A stretch of 64,000 nt of DNA, taken from positions 62,001 to 126,000 of the forward strand of contig NZ_LCYG01000020.1 in the NCBI RefSeq assembly GCF_001017175.1, in the 5' to 3' direction. The position numbers were made by a program, and so were the translations under genes. Below the pieces are notes generated by a model. That model saw only the letters and a list, made by a program, of their open reading frames with translations, was not told the origin of the DNA and ran no database searches. Of the stretch, positions 8,719 through 17,975 are shown in pieces (position 1 is the stretch's first letter; the number at the start of each line of letters is the position of its first letter). This DNA comes from Microvirga vignae (GTDB lineage: Bacteria; Pseudomonadota; Alphaproteobacteria; Rhizobiales; Beijerinckiaceae).

Positions 8719-9798
8719 ATGTCTGCCGTTTCAGTTCGTGATGTTACCGTTGCCTTCGAGGCATTCCGCGTTTTCGATGGTCTTTCGCTTGATATCGAGG
8801 AAGGCGAGTTCATCGTGCTCCTCGGCCCTTCCGGCTGTGGCAAGTCGACACTCCTCAACGCCATCGCCGGCCTCCTCGACGTCGCCTCGGGTCAGATCTG
8901 GATAGGCGGCAAGAATGTCACCTGGGAGGAGCCCAAGGATCGCGGCATCGCCATGGTCTTCCAGTCCTACGCCCTCTATCCTCGGATGAGCGTCCGTGAG
9001 AACATGTCCTTCGGTCTCAGGATGGCGAAGACGCCGAAGCCCGAGATCGAGCGGCGTGTCAATCAGGCAGCGGAACTCCTGCAGATCACGCATCTTCTGG
9101 ATCGCAGGCCCGATCAGCTTTCCGGGGGCCAGCGCCAGCGCGTCGCCATCGGCCGGGCGCTTGTGCGCGATGCGGCGGTATTCCTGTTCGATGAGCCACT
9201 GTCCAATCTCGATGCCAAGCTCAGGAATGAGTTGCGTGTGGAAATCAAACGCCTCCACGCGCGGCTCGGTAAAACCACGATGGTTTATGTGACGCATGAT
9301 CAGATCGAGGCCATGACCCTGGCCGACCGGATCGTGGTGCTGAAGGAGCAGAAGGTCCAGCAGATCGGAAGCCCGGATGAAATCTATCGCCGTCCCGCCA
9401 ACCTTTTCGTGGCAGGCTTCGTAGGTTCCCCGCAGATGAACTTCGTCAAAGGCCGCATCGAAGGTAGCGGCGCCGGCCCAGAGTTCGTTTCTGGCAAGCG
9501 TCGCTTGTCGCTCGCCGGGTATCAATTCACTGACGCGCCGCAGCCGGGACGGGAGGTTGTCCTTGGCGTCAGGCCCGAGCACCTCGACATACTCGAAGCA
9601 GGCACCTGGCCGGACTTCAAGGTCGACATCGTCGAGCCTATGGGCGCCGACACAGTGATCTGGTGCAGCGATGGTGAGGGCTCTATTCAGGTACGCACGA
9701 GCGGGAGCAAACGAACTGCTCGTGGTGAAGCCCTCTCCGTCGGCGTCGATCCCGCACAAATCTCCCTGTTTGCCGCAGATAGCGGCGACCGCCTTTGA
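8719..9798 (+). CDS. ABC transporter ATP-binding protein (UgpC/MalK/MsmK type)
   Basis: This 359-residue cytoplasmic ATPase powers the CUT1 transporter. Walker A is GPSGCGKST (residues 33-41), the signature is LSGGQRQRVAIGRAL, Walker B is VFLFDEPLSNLDA and the switch His is in VTHDQ. A C-terminal OB-type (TOBE) domain begins around residue 240 and includes LGVRPEHLDIL, a MalK-family hallmark. Such domains can carry regulatory interactions. It follows permease 2 by 3 bases. One such ATPase normally forms a homodimer under both permeases. Confidence 0.94.
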   Translation: MSAVSVRDVTVAFEAFRVFDGLSLDIEEGEFIVLLGPSGCGKSTLLNAIAGLLDVASGQIWIGGKNVTWEEPKDRGIAMVFQSYALYPRMSVRENMSFGLRMAKTPKPEIERRVNQAAELLQITHLLDRRPDQLSGGQRQRVAIGRALVRDAAVFLFDEPLSNLDAKLRNELRVEIKRLHARLGKTTMVYVTHDQIEAMTLADRIVVLKEQKVQQIGSPDEIYRRPANLFVAGFVGSPQMNFVKGRIEGSGAGPEFVSGKRRLSLAGYQFTDAPQPGREVVLGVRPEHLDILEAGTWPDFKVDIVEPMGADTVIWCSDGEGSIQVRTSGSKRTARGEALSVGVDPAQISLFAADSGDRL

Positions 9799-9869
9799 TC
9801 CGAAACGTCTCTCACTCGCGAAACGAGCTTCCTCGCCTGCTCGCCATGCCATCAAACCTTGAGGACCCA

Positions 9870-10637
9870 ATGAGCGTCACAGACCTTCTTTCCATTCAAC
9901 TCTATACCTTGCGCTCGCTGGAGGACGTTGATCGCATTCTCGATACCGTGGCGGAAGCCGGCTATCGCTATGTGGAGACCGTTGGCTCGCATCTCGAGAA
10001 TGCCGCAAGCATCAAATCGAAGCTTGATGCGAGAGGGCTCAAGGCGTCGTCGAGCCATGTCAGTATGGCAGCTCTGCGCGAGAAACCCGAGTCGGTCATC
10101 GAGGCCTGCCAGACGCTCGGCTTCAAGGATCTCTTCATGCCGGCCGTGCCTCCAGAGCAACGCGACATGGACGCCGAGGGCTGGCGCTCGCTTGGGCGGG
10201 AGTTGGGCGAGATGGCCCACCGCTTTCACGAGCAAGGCATCAGCCTCGGCTATCACAACCACCATTGGGAGCTGAAACCGAAGGATGGCAGCAGGACAGC
10301 CCTTGAACTGATCTTCGAAGCGGCAGGAGACAGCCCTCTTGCATGGCAGGTCGATGTTGCATGGCTCGCGCGCGGCAATGTCGATCCGAAGGAGTGGATC
10401 CATCGCTATCGCAGCAAGATCACGGCTGCCCATGTGAAGGACATCGCGCCGCCTGGGCAGAACGAGGACCAGGACGGCTGGGCCGATGTCGGCTCCGGCA
10501 TTCTGAATTGGCACGAATTGTGGCGCACCTGCCGGGAGGCAGGCGCCCAATGGATGGTGGTCGAGCACGACAAGCCTGCAGACCCCGCACAAACCGCCCG
10601 CGCCAGCTTCGCCTTCCTGCGCACCATCGAGGATTGA
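9870..10637 (+). CDS. Xylose-isomerase-like TIM-barrel protein (sugar phosphate isomerase/epimerase family)
   Basis: This 255-residue protein belongs to the AP-endonuclease-2/xylose-isomerase-like TIM-barrel family. Likely metal and acid-base residues sit in GYHNHHWEL, WQVDVAW, AAHVKDI and VVEHDK. The ATG at 9870 has GAGG 7 bases upstream; earlier in-frame starts (TTG 9795, ATG 9846) have poorer sites. Members act as isomerases, epimerases or, next to Gfo/Idh/MocA dehydrogenases, as enzymes on oxidised (keto) sugars. The last context applies here, as an oxidoreductase gene starts 5 bases downstream. Its reaction is not determined; I expect metal-dependent chemistry on the product of the oxidoreductase. 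Confidence 0.85.
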   Translation: MSVTDLLSIQLYTLRSLEDVDRILDTVAEAGYRYVETVGSHLENAASIKSKLDARGLKASSSHVSMAALREKPESVIEACQTLGFKDLFMPAVPPEQRDMDAEGWRSLGRELGEMAHRFHEQGISLGYHNHHWELKPKDGSRTALELIFEAAGDSPLAWQVDVAWLARGNVDPKEWIHRYRSKITAAHVKDIAPPGQNEDQDGWADVGSGILNWHELWRTCREAGAQWMVVEHDKPADPAQTARASFAFLRTIED

Positions 10638-10642
10638 TCATC

Positions 10643-11821
10643 ATGGATACCCTGAACGTCGGCATCGTCGGCTGCGGCAACATCTCCGGCATTTACCTGC
10701 AGAATATCCCAGCCTATCGCGGTCTCTCGCTGCGTGCCTGCGCGGACATGCGGCCCGAAGTGGCCCAGGCCCAGGCGTCTCGCCATGGCATCGAAGCGAT
10801 GTCCGTCGATCAGCTTTTGGCCCGCGACGACATCGATCTCGTGGTAAATCTCACGATCCCAAGTGCTCATTTCGGCGTATCGCTTGCAGCGCTGAGCGCA
10901 GGCAAGCACGTGTTCTCGGAAAAGCCGCTTGCCGTTGATTTCGAGCAAGGTCGCAAGCTTGTGGATGAGGCGGAGGCCCGTGGTCTCCTTCTTGGGTGCG
11001 CACCCGATACCTTCCTGGGCGCAGGCGGCCGCCTTGCACGCAATCTCATCGATGACGGTTCCGTGGGACATATCCTATCGGGCACGGCCTTCCTGATGTC
11101 GCACGGAATGGAACATTGGCATCCCGATCCGGAATTTTTCTTCAAGCCTGGTGGCGGTCCTATCTTCGATATGGCCCCGTACTACCTCAGCACGCTTGTG
11201 AACCTGATCGGCCCGGTCAAGCGCGTCTTCGCGATGTCAAGCATCGGTTTTCCTGAGCGCATCGTGACAACGGAGTCCTCTCCACGTAAGGGTGAGCGCA
11301 TCACGGTCGAGACGCCCACCAATGTCATGGCGCTCCTGGAATTCGCTTCCGGCGCCCAAGTCACCCTGTGCATGAGCTGGGACGTGTGGAAACACGGGCA
11401 CCCGGCCATCGAGCTCTACGGCACGGAAGGTTCACTTCGCGTGCCGGATCCGAACTTCTTCGGCGGTCATGTGGAGGTCACGGATCGTGGTAGCGATTGG
11501 CGTGCGCTTGACTCGAGCGCGATGCCCCTTGGCGCTCCCAACTGGCGCTCACCAAACTGGGCACCCGATGTACCGGCACGTGCAAATTATCGTGCCCTCG
11601 GTCTGGCCGATCTCGCCAATGCCGCCCTGCGCGGCACGCCGCACCGCTCCAGCGGGCGCCTCGGACTTCACGTCCTTGAGGTCATGCATTCCATTCTGGA
11701 AGGTGCTGCCACGGGTCAGCAGAAGGCAATCACGACCATGCTGGAGCGCCCGGCTGTTCTCGCTGACGATGATGCGGCCGAACTCTGGAAAGGCCTTCCT
11801 CAAACCGCATCTGCAGCCTGA
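10643..11821 (+). CDS. Gfo/Idh/MocA family oxidoreductase (ThuB-like)
   Basis: This 392-residue oxidoreductase has a Rossmann motif (VGIVGCGNISGIYLQN) at the N-terminus and the family Glu-Lys-Pro in GKHVFSEKPLAV. A second-half motif, GGGPIFDMAPYYL, lines the substrate site in relatives. The ATG at 10643 follows the upstream stop by 5 bases. With the adjacent ThuA-like gene it matches the ThuA/ThuB pairing of rhizobia, where these proteins are needed for conversion of trehalose and related disaccharides to 3-keto derivatives. That role is inferred from family and neighbours. The other Gfo/Idh/MocA gene of the locus is at 3313-4311 and is clearly a different subfamily. Confidence 0.88.
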   Translation: MDTLNVGIVGCGNISGIYLQNIPAYRGLSLRACADMRPEVAQAQASRHGIEAMSVDQLLARDDIDLVVNLTIPSAHFGVSLAALSAGKHVFSEKPLAVDFEQGRKLVDEAEARGLLLGCAPDTFLGAGGRLARNLIDDGSVGHILSGTAFLMSHGMEHWHPDPEFFFKPGGGPIFDMAPYYLSTLVNLIGPVKRVFAMSSIGFPERIVTTESSPRKGERITVETPTNVMALLEFASGAQVTLCMSWDVWKHGHPAIELYGTEGSLRVPDPNFFGGHVEVTDRGSDWRALDSSAMPLGAPNWRSPNWAPDVPARANYRALGLADLANAALRGTPHRSSGRLGLHVLEVMHSILEGAATGQQKAITTMLERPAVLADDDAAELWKGLPQTASAA

Positions 11822-11834
11822 GGGAGCAGCCTGA

Positions 11835-12476
11835 ATGCGCGAGGCACTGATCGTCTGGGGTGGCTGGAGCGGGCATGAGCCGGAGCAATGCGCGGGCATC
11901 ATCGCCAGTATGCTGGAAGAGGACGGCTTCAAGGTCCGCATGGAAACCTCGACCAGGGCGTTCGCAGATCCAGACCTCGCGCAACTTAGCCTCATCGTCC
12001 CGATCCACACCATGTCGAAGATCGAAAAAGATGAGGTGGCCAATCTCTCCCGGGCCGTACGCGAAGGCGTGGGTCTGGCAGGCTATCATGGCGGGATGGG
12101 AGACGCCTTTCGCGAAGCCGTCGAGTACCAGTTCATGTGCGGCGGACAATGGGTGGCTCATCCCGGCAACATCATCGATTACCGGGTCAATGTGACCCGT
12201 CCCGATGATCCGATCATGCAGGACATCCAGGACTTCGACTATCGCTCCGAGCAGTATTATATGCACGTCGATCCTTCGAACGAGGTTCTGGCAACGACAA
12301 CGTTCTCCGGAGAACATGCACCATGGATCGAAGGCGTCGTCATGCCGGTCGTCTGGAAACGCCATCACGGCCAGGGGCGCGTCTTCTACAGCTCCCTCGG
12401 GCATGTGGCGAAGGAATTCGAGGTGCCCGAAATGCGCACGATCCTCAGGCGCGGCATGCTCTGGGCGGCTCGATAA
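11835..12476 (+). CDS. ThuA-like domain protein
   Basis: This 213-residue protein has the ThuA fold (class I glutamine-amidotransferase-like). The N-terminal strand reads [13 protein letters not shown], the glycine-rich turn [11 protein letters not shown], and a late segment [19 protein letters not shown] is characteristic. No Cys nucleophile typical of true amidotransferases is evident at the usual elbow. In Sinorhizobium thuA lies beside thuB and is required for use of trehalose, maltitol and palatinose; the biochemical role of ThuA itself is poorly defined. It is the last clear gene of the operon, 13 bases after the oxidoreductase. Confidence 0.88.
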   Translation: MREALIVWGGWSGHEPEQCAGIIASMLEEDGFKVRMETSTRAFADPDLAQLSLIVPIHTMSKIEKDEVANLSRAVREGVGLAGYHGGMGDAFREAVEYQFMCGGQWVAHPGNIIDYRVNVTRPDDPIMQDIQDFDYRSEQYYMHVDPSNEVLATTTFSGEHAPWIEGVVMPVVWKRHHGQGRVFYSSLGHVAKEFEVPEMRTILRRGMLWAAR

Positions 12477-12563
12477 GCGTGTCATAAAACTGTCATGCAA
12501 ACTTCATTAGGCGGCACCATATCGACCTGATATCCCTTCCCCGTCATTCAATGGGGAAGCCAA

Positions 12564-12902
12564 ATGGCGAAGACCGATAAGGATCCACTTCAAAAACTGT
12601 CCACGCTTATGGCAAAGGCCGTACAGCGTGGAGAAAAGCTCGAACGCACTCTCACCAAGCTCGTTGCCCAGTCAGAGCCTGGCTCTGCGGCAGACGATTT
12701 CCTAAAAGCTGTTCAAGGAGGCCTCAAAGCCATCCGGAAGAACGTCAAGTCGCTGGAGCGATCGGTCTCCGCTGATGCGAAGAAGGCATCGAAGGAACAG
12801 GCTAAGAAGGGTTTTAAGAAGCCCGCAAAGCGCAATGCCATTCCCAAGAAGCCTGCGTCTGCTGACATCAGCCCGCTTGTCGAAATGACCATCCAAGAGT
12901 GA
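12564..12902 (+). CDS. Small Lys/Ala-rich hypothetical protein
   Basis: This 112-residue protein starts at an ATG preceded by GGGGAAG. The first 70 residues are predicted helical with heptad-like spacing (KLSTLMAKAVQRGEKLERTL). The following stretch is Lys/Ala-rich and low-complexity (ADAKKASKEQAKKGFKKPAK), resembling histone H1-like or nucleoid-associated tails. I do not recognise a defined family. A role in nucleic-acid binding is only suggested by charge. It is separated from thuA-like by 87 bases and probably has its own promoter. Confidence 0.6.
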   Translation: MAKTDKDPLQKLSTLMAKAVQRGEKLERTLTKLVAQSEPGSAADDFLKAVQGGLKAIRKNVKSLERSVSADAKKASKEQAKKGFKKPAKRNAIPKKPASADISPLVEMTIQE

Positions 12903-13211
12903 AACTACCTCACCCCATCACCAAAGAACATATTCTGGAGGGCCTGCTCCTGGGCCCTTCATCGATAACCTACGCCATTGGAGTCTGGCCTATTGCCGAG
13001 TGGATGGCGTGGAGTGGTACAGGCCGATCTTCCTGCCAAGGCCGCTTCTGCGATGAAGTATCACAAGTTAGATGTAGGCCGTGCAGGCTGCCGTAACGGC
13101 CCCATGAACTGCCTGTCTTTCGGCAACGCAACTGGCCTTTAGAATATTTTAGAGACGGAGCCGATTGGTGAGGCTATATATTGAACGAGGTAGTACCAAA
13201 GAGATCTTAAA
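12903..13211. other. Non-coding stretch, no recognised content
   Basis: About 310 bases with no convincing gene. A GTG-started frame (12899-13096) overlaps the previous stop but its product is unlike any family and becomes Arg/Cys-rich, as out-of-frame sequence does. I see no clear terminator. Confidence 0.4.
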
Positions 13212-13400
13212 GTGACTTTTGTGTTCATATTGAGTGCCCTGGTTGGAGCAGCGGTTACTTTCGGTGCCCTCTGGCCCCTAGGTGCGGCCATCGCGCTGAT
13301 CGGGGCCCCATTTGGTGCAAGCCTATTAGCGCTTCTTGTAGCTATTCTCCTATCTCCGCGAACTTCAGAGACCAAGAAGGCAAGCTCCCAGCGGGCCTGA
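13212..13400 (+). CDS. Small two-helix membrane protein, hypothetical
   Basis: A 62-residue product from a GTG start with two hydrophobic helices (TFVFILSALVGAAVTFGAL, then ALIGAPFGASLLALLVAIL) joined by a Pro-containing turn and followed by a short basic tail (SETKKASSQRA). The amphipathic layout is typical of real small membrane proteins, but no family is recognised. The ribosome binding site is weak, so the existence of the gene is only moderately supported. It faces the convergent methyltransferase gene. Confidence 0.45.
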   Translation: MTFVFILSALVGAAVTFGALWPLGAAIALIGAPFGASLLALLVAILLSPRTSETKKASSQRA

Positions 13401-13472
13401 TAACAGGCGGCAGTCTCCACCGCTCTCTACGTGAAGTGCGGCCAGCATGAGCTGCACCACTCTAAGCGGCAC

Positions 13473-14399
13473 CTATTGAGCTCCACGATAGTACGATAGC
13501 ATATCCCTTGGCATCAAAGATCGGGATGACTTTTTACCGAGGAAAAAGCTCCCAGATGGGCCGTCGTAGGAATGCCGCTTCGACGATACACGATCAAAGT
13601 GTTTCAGCCAGAAGAATAGAAGTGCGGTTACCAGTCCGAACTTCGATGATTTGAAAATACCAGCTGAAAAATAGCGGATCGACCAAAGCAACGCTGTCCC
13701 AGGCCCACGCGTGATCCCTGCTTCGATTTCCTCGAACCGGCGAAACAACCATCGGTGTCCGCTTGGCGTAAATCTGGTGAAATCATAAGCCGCTTCGTGC
13801 ACCTGCTGCATGAAAGGCGTTTCTGCATAGACGAGGCCACCTGGCGACAGAACTCGATATATTTCAGCCACTACATCGGAAGGAGTAAGGACGTGCTCGA
13901 GAACGGCTTGAATCCACACTCCATGGACTGAGGAGTCTGCAAGTGGGAGCTGATGCCCATCCGAAACGAAATGCGTCAGCTCTGATTTGTAGATATCGGT
14001 TCCGAAGACCGTCACGTCCGGATCAGAATATAGCGCTTGAGCGCCATTCCCTATTTCCCCTCCCCCGATGACGAGAATGATGGGATGCGCATAGGTAGCC
14101 TTCAGTTCGGAAAGGAACCGCGTGGCATTCGCCTCCGTAGGCCCCTCTGTTCGAAGAAGCGATTTCTTGAGCTTCTGCGCCCACCCCACCCGCCTCTTCA
14201 CTGGAGAGGATGCGCGATTGGCCAAGACTTGCTCTCTCAATACGATCGAGTTCTCGAAGTCGATGAGGACCGGAACTGTATCGACTACCGGAAATTCGGA
14301 CGTCGACATCTGGCATATGCTGTTCGTACAGCGCCAGCCATGAGTGGCTCTTGAGGATAAAAGCGGGAATTTACAACGTGGGCAATGCAGGTGAATCAT
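13473..14399 (-). CDS. SAM-dependent methyltransferase with N-terminal zinc-ribbon-like segment
   Basis: This is a 308-residue class I methyltransferase. The SAM-binding loop is ILVIGGGEIGNG and the post-motif region DGHQLPLADSSVHGVWIQAVLEH has methyltransferase_11 character. An N-terminal Cys cluster (CPRC, then C..S.C) looks like a small zinc ribbon. I chose the ATG at 14399 (MIHLHCPRC), 20 codons inside the longest frame, because the Cys cluster begins there and purine-rich sequence precedes it. Similar two-part proteins occur in surface-polysaccharide clusters and modify sugars or related acceptors. Its position at the edge of the exopolysaccharide locus suggests a sugar O-methyltransferase; the acceptor is unknown. 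Confidence 0.75.
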   Translation of the reverse strand: MIHLHCPRCKFPLLSSRATHGWRCTNSICQMSTSEFPVVDTVPVLIDFENSIVLREQVLANRASSPVKRRVGWAQKLKKSLLRTEGPTEANATRFLSELKATYAHPIILVIGGGEIGNGAQALYSDPDVTVFGTDIYKSELTHFVSDGHQLPLADSSVHGVWIQAVLEHVLTPSDVVAEIYRVLSPGGLVYAETPFMQQVHEAAYDFTRFTPSGHRWLFRRFEEIEAGITRGPGTALLWSIRYFSAGIFKSSKFGLVTALLFFWLKHFDRVSSKRHSYDGPSGSFFLGKKSSRSLMPRDMLSYYRGAQ

Positions 14400-15135
14400 C
14401 TCATCCAGCCTCAACCTGTTTCTAACGATGAGAGCGCAATCCATTGACGCTCTGTGCAACTAGGTCTGCTTACTGGTAGGCGCCGAACTCAACGCGCCCG
14501 TCTTTGAATGCACGAATCAAACCATAACGCAGCAGCAATTCTTGCGGTGACCTATGCCGAGATCATGGCATCGGTCTTGATCACACAACTCCTTAAAACA
14601 TGCCTTATTTCGGCGGAAAGTGCCTCTTCTCTATCCAGTCGATGTGCGCGAGTTAGGTACACACAGAAAGTGCAGAGGACATTGAGGATGCCTCTACTGC
14701 AATGCCAAATGTCATTGCTGCGCAAATGAAACAGCAATATGGCATTCAGTCGGCTCTTAACCCAGAGTTTGCTTGATCCATCTCGACATACATCCAAGGC
14801 GCATCGTGCGCCTACCACTTATGAGCATGAACGGGCTCGCTTCATGTAGAACATCGGTCTCTGCAACATGCTGAGATGCAATGCCTTATTTAAGCTATGA
14901 TGCTCTGATCTCTAATCCTTACTCTTTGTTTCTTTTCTATTCCCCATAGCCTTGTGGGGGATGCAAAGAAGCCGTTTTCGCAGCTGCGAAAAGGATCTAC
15001 CCCGCAATAATATTATCGCCGTGTTGAAGGTGAAGCTAGGTTGATACCCAACTCAGCCGCTCAGGGCTCTACGCGGCAATGTCGCGCTCAGTGACAGCTA
15101 GCCCATAATCTCATGGCTAACCAGGGGTGTGATCG
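14400..15135. other. Long intergenic region before the exopolysaccharide initiating gene
   Basis: About 735 bases without a credible gene. Short frames at 14508-14729 and 14552-14818 overlap on opposite strands and lack family features. The region holds an 18-bp perfect palindrome (14975-14992) and a small CCCCAT/GTGGGG repeat at about 14943-14960. It probably contains the promoter and control sites of the sugar-phosphate transferase gene. Confidence 0.6.
14975..14992. promoter_or_regulatory. 18-bp perfect palindrome upstream of the exopolysaccharide initiating gene
   Basis: TTTTCGCAGCTGCGAAAA is perfectly self-complementary with no loop, so it fits a dimeric protein binding site better than a terminator. 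It lies 143 bases before the start at 15136. No regulator in the window can be tied to it. Confidence 0.55.
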
Positions 15136-16596
15136 ATGACTTCATCCGCCGATGCATCAACTACGGGTCCTCGGATTCTAGCGTCAGCATCGACTCCCTT
15201 TTACATCCCCATTTATTTCGCCACGGCCCTCATGGCCGCATTGGACTTCAGTCTCTCCCTCCTATCGTTCGTTCTTGGAGACCTCGCTTTTCATCGGGTC
15301 TTCACGAAAGGCACCAGTCTGCCAGAAGATGCAGCGCTCCTAGGCGCGATTGCGGGATTGATCACCGTGCCGGGAATATTCGTTACCCGGGGGTACTCGG
15401 CCCTACAGGGAGTTTATCGCTCGAGGTATGCACTAAAGTTTGTCTTACCTTGGGCCTTTGCTTTCTTTGTGATCGGCTGGATAGCCTTTCTGACGCAGAC
15501 GACCCAAGCCGCTTCGCGAGGAACGGTCACATCTGCATTTATCATTGGATTCCTGCTGGCACTGCCCACACGTTCCGCGGCTCTGGCCTACTTCAAGCAT
15601 CAGGTATCGCGCTCTGCTCTTGCAACGCGCCGCGCCATCCTCATGGTAGAAGAGACTCACAGCGACGTATCTCAGATCGTCACCAGTCTTAAACGAAGCG
15701 GCATAGATATCCGTGCCCAACTGCCGTTTGATGGAAGCGGCGACGAAAATGATATCTTGTCGAACGTCAAGGATGTAGTTGATCGATGTCGCTCGATCCT
15801 CGCGCACGAGAACTGCGAGGCTATCTATCTCTTCATTCCCTGGTCCGACAACAATAAATACAGGCTCATCCGATCTGCGCTGAGTAAAGTGCCTGTACAG
15901 GTCTATCTCTTCCCCGACCGCCACATCGACGAGATCCTGCGCGGCGCCTGCATCGAAACGGCGTGGGGCGCTGGCTATCAGGTCCAGCGCACTCCCCTCA
16001 GCCTGATTGACCGGGCTCTGAAGCGTGTTCTAGACGTGGCAGCGGCGTCTACGGCCCTTCTCCTACTCTCACCACTCATGGCCGCTGTGGCTGTGTTGAT
16101 TAAACTCGACAGCACCGGTCCCGTCATTTTCAAGCAAAACCGCCGTGGCTTTAGCGGCCGGCAATTCAAAATTCTCAAGTTTCGCAGCATGACGGTTTGC
16201 GAAAACGGGGACACAGTCCAACAGGCTCGCCGTGGCGACTTAAGGATCACTCGCGTAGGCGCCTTCATACGCAAAACCAGTATCGACGAATTGCCACAGC
16301 TGTGGAATGTCGTACGAGGAGAAATGTCCCTGGTAGGACCGCGTCCTCATGCCCTCGCTCACGACGATTTCTATAGCCAATTAATCGCCAGCTATGCATC
16401 CCGTCATCATGTGAAACCTGGGTTGACAGGCTGGGCTCAGGTGAATGGCCTTCGGGGAGAAACTCCAGAAGTGTCGGACATGGAAGCTCGCGTGACAAAG
16501 GACCTGTGGTACATCGATAATTGGTCCATCCTGCTCGATCTCAGAATTATTCTTCGAACCGTGTTCTGCGTCCTGTCAGACAAGCGGGCATACTAG
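15136..16596 (+). CDS. Undecaprenyl-phosphate sugar phosphotransferase (WcaJ/PssY-like), initiates polysaccharide repeat
   Basis: This 486-residue polyprenyl-phosphate hexose-1-phosphate transferase has four or so N-terminal membrane segments, a central CoA-binding-like region and the C-terminal bacterial sugar-transferase domain. The domain starts at about residue 295 (ALKRVLDVAAASTALLLLSP, a re-entrant membrane helix). Catalytic motifs are FKQNRRGFSGRQFKILKFRS, with the usual Lys/Arg pattern, and later DELPQLWNVVRGEMSLVGPR and KPGLTGWAQVNG. It transfers sugar-1-phosphate, probably glucose or galactose, from a UDP-sugar to the lipid carrier, the first step of Wzx/Wzy synthesis. AGGGG lies about 11 bases before the ATG. 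The ugd gene follows by 65 bases. Confidence 0.93.
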   Translation: MTSSADASTTGPRILASASTPFYIPIYFATALMAALDFSLSLLSFVLGDLAFHRVFTKGTSLPEDAALLGAIAGLITVPGIFVTRGYSALQGVYRSRYALKFVLPWAFAFFVIGWIAFLTQTTQAASRGTVTSAFIIGFLLALPTRSAALAYFKHQVSRSALATRRAILMVEETHSDVSQIVTSLKRSGIDIRAQLPFDGSGDENDILSNVKDVVDRCRSILAHENCEAIYLFIPWSDNNKYRLIRSALSKVPVQVYLFPDRHIDEILRGACIETAWGAGYQVQRTPLSLIDRALKRVLDVAAASTALLLLSPLMAAVAVLIKLDSTGPVIFKQNRRGFSGRQFKILKFRSMTVCENGDTVQQARRGDLRITRVGAFIRKTSIDELPQLWNVVRGEMSLVGPRPHALAHDDFYSQLIASYASRHHVKPGLTGWAQVNGLRGETPEVSDMEARVTKDLWYIDNWSILLDLRIILRTVFCVLSDKRAY

Positions 16597-16661
16597 CCGC
16601 GGGTAAAGGCACCACCTCCCAGCTAACAGCTAGCTGTGTCCTCAGATGAAAGGATTGTTGT

Positions 16662-17975
16662 ATGCGTATTGCAATGATTGGTGCAGGCTATGTGGGGCTC
16701 GTATCGGGGGCGTGCCTTTCTGACTTCGGCCATGAAGTCGTCTGCATCGATAAGGATAAGAGCAAGGTTCGAGCTCTACTTGATGGCAAGATACCGATCT
16801 ACGAACCCGGACTGGATGATCTCATCGCACGCAATGTGCGTGAGCAGCGTTTGACGTTCAGAACAGGACTGGCAGAAACCGTTGCAGCTGCTGACGCTGT
16901 ATTCATCGGAGTAGGCACCCCATCCCGCAGAGGTGATGGCCACGCGGATCTTTCCTATGTTCATCAGGCAGCCCGGGAAATCGGAGCAGCGATATCTGGT
17001 TACACAGTTGTGGTGACTAAATCGACAGTTCCCGTCGGCACTGGCGATGAAGTAGAGCGTATCATCCGAGAGATCAACCCGAAAGCGGATTTCGCCGTCG
17101 TTTCAAATCCAGAATTCCTGCGTGAGGGAGCGGCAATTAACGACTTCAAACGTCCGGATCGGATCGTCGTCGGCACTGATGACGAACGGGCCAAGAAGAT
17201 GATGCAAGAGATCTATCGCCCGCTTTATCTTAACCGATCACCGCTTGTTTTCATGTCGCGGCGCACGGCGGAGCTGACCAAGTACGCCGCCAATGCTTTC
17301 CTTGCTACGAAAATCGCGTTCATCAACGAGATAGCGGACCTTTGTGAGCAGGTGGAAGCAAACGTTCAGGATGTGTCGCGCGGTATAGGTCTCGATAACC
17401 GTATTGGCTCGAAGTTTCTGCATGCAGGCCCCGGCTATGGCGGCTCGTGTTTTCCCAAGGACACTCTCGCTTTGATGAAGACTGCCCAAGACTACGGCGC
17501 CCCACTCCGCATCATTGAGACAGTCGTCGCATCAAATGATCAAAGGAAGCGTGCCATGGCACGAAAGATCATCGCTGCATGCGGCGGTTCCGTACGAGGC
17601 AAGACAATCGCCATCCTTGGTCTTACGTTCAAACCAAATACCGATGATATGCGTGAGGCACCGTCGATCGCTATTATCACAGCTCTGCAGGATGCAGGAG
17701 CTCGGGTTCGTGCTTACGACCCTGAAGGAATCGAGCAGGCTCAGCTCGTAATGGGCAATGTTGAATATGCTGACGACCCTTATTCCTGTGCGGAAGGCGC
17801 TGCCGCGCTCGTCATCGTCACCGAATGGGATGCTTTCAGAGCACTCGACATGAGACGGCTCAAAAACATCATTCCCTCTGGGATTGTTGTAGATCTACGA
17901 AACATTTATCATCCGGACGAGATGGCTGAGTATGGTTTCACATATCGAAGCATTGGTCGTGCCGAGGTCACGTGA
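16662..17975 (+). CDS. ugd: UDP-glucose 6-dehydrogenase
   Basis: This 437-residue enzyme oxidises UDP-glucose to UDP-glucuronate in two steps with NAD. The N-terminal Rossmann motif is MIGAGYVGLVSGACLSD. The active-site Cys lies in GPGYGGSCFPKD at about residue 265, and the second NAD-fold begins with TIAILGLTFKPNTDDMREAP. Length and motifs are standard for the family. Its place directly after the initiating transferase indicates that the polysaccharide contains glucuronic acid or a derived uronic acid; a UDP-glucuronate-epimerase-like gene at 31553 supports this. Confidence 0.96.
   Translation: MRIAMIGAGYVGLVSGACLSDFGHEVVCIDKDKSKVRALLDGKIPIYEPGLDDLIARNVREQRLTFRTGLAETVAAADAVFIGVGTPSRRGDGHADLSYVHQAAREIGAAISGYTVVVTKSTVPVGTGDEVERIIREINPKADFAVVSNPEFLREGAAINDFKRPDRIVVGTDDERAKKMMQEIYRPLYLNRSPLVFMSRRTAELTKYAANAFLATKIAFINEIADLCEQVEANVQDVSRGIGLDNRIGSKFLHAGPGYGGSCFPKDTLALMKTAQDYGAPLRIIETVVASNDQRKRAMARKIIAACGGSVRGKTIAILGLTFKPNTDDMREAPSIAIITALQDAGARVRAYDPEGIEQAQLVMGNVEYADDPYSCAEGAAALVIVTEWDAFRALDMRRLKNIIPSGIVVDLRNIYHPDEMAEYGFTYRSIGRAEVT

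Noticed and set aside
8731-9870. 379-codon minus-strand frame
   Set aside because: Antisense to the sugar ABC ATPase, which has all ABC motifs.
12899-13096. GTG-started 65-codon frame touching the previous stop
   Set aside because: The product has no domain and turns Arg/Cys-rich; the overlap alone is not enough evidence.
14508-14818. Short overlapping frames on both strands
   Set aside because: No ribosome site, no family features, and the two frames contradict each other.
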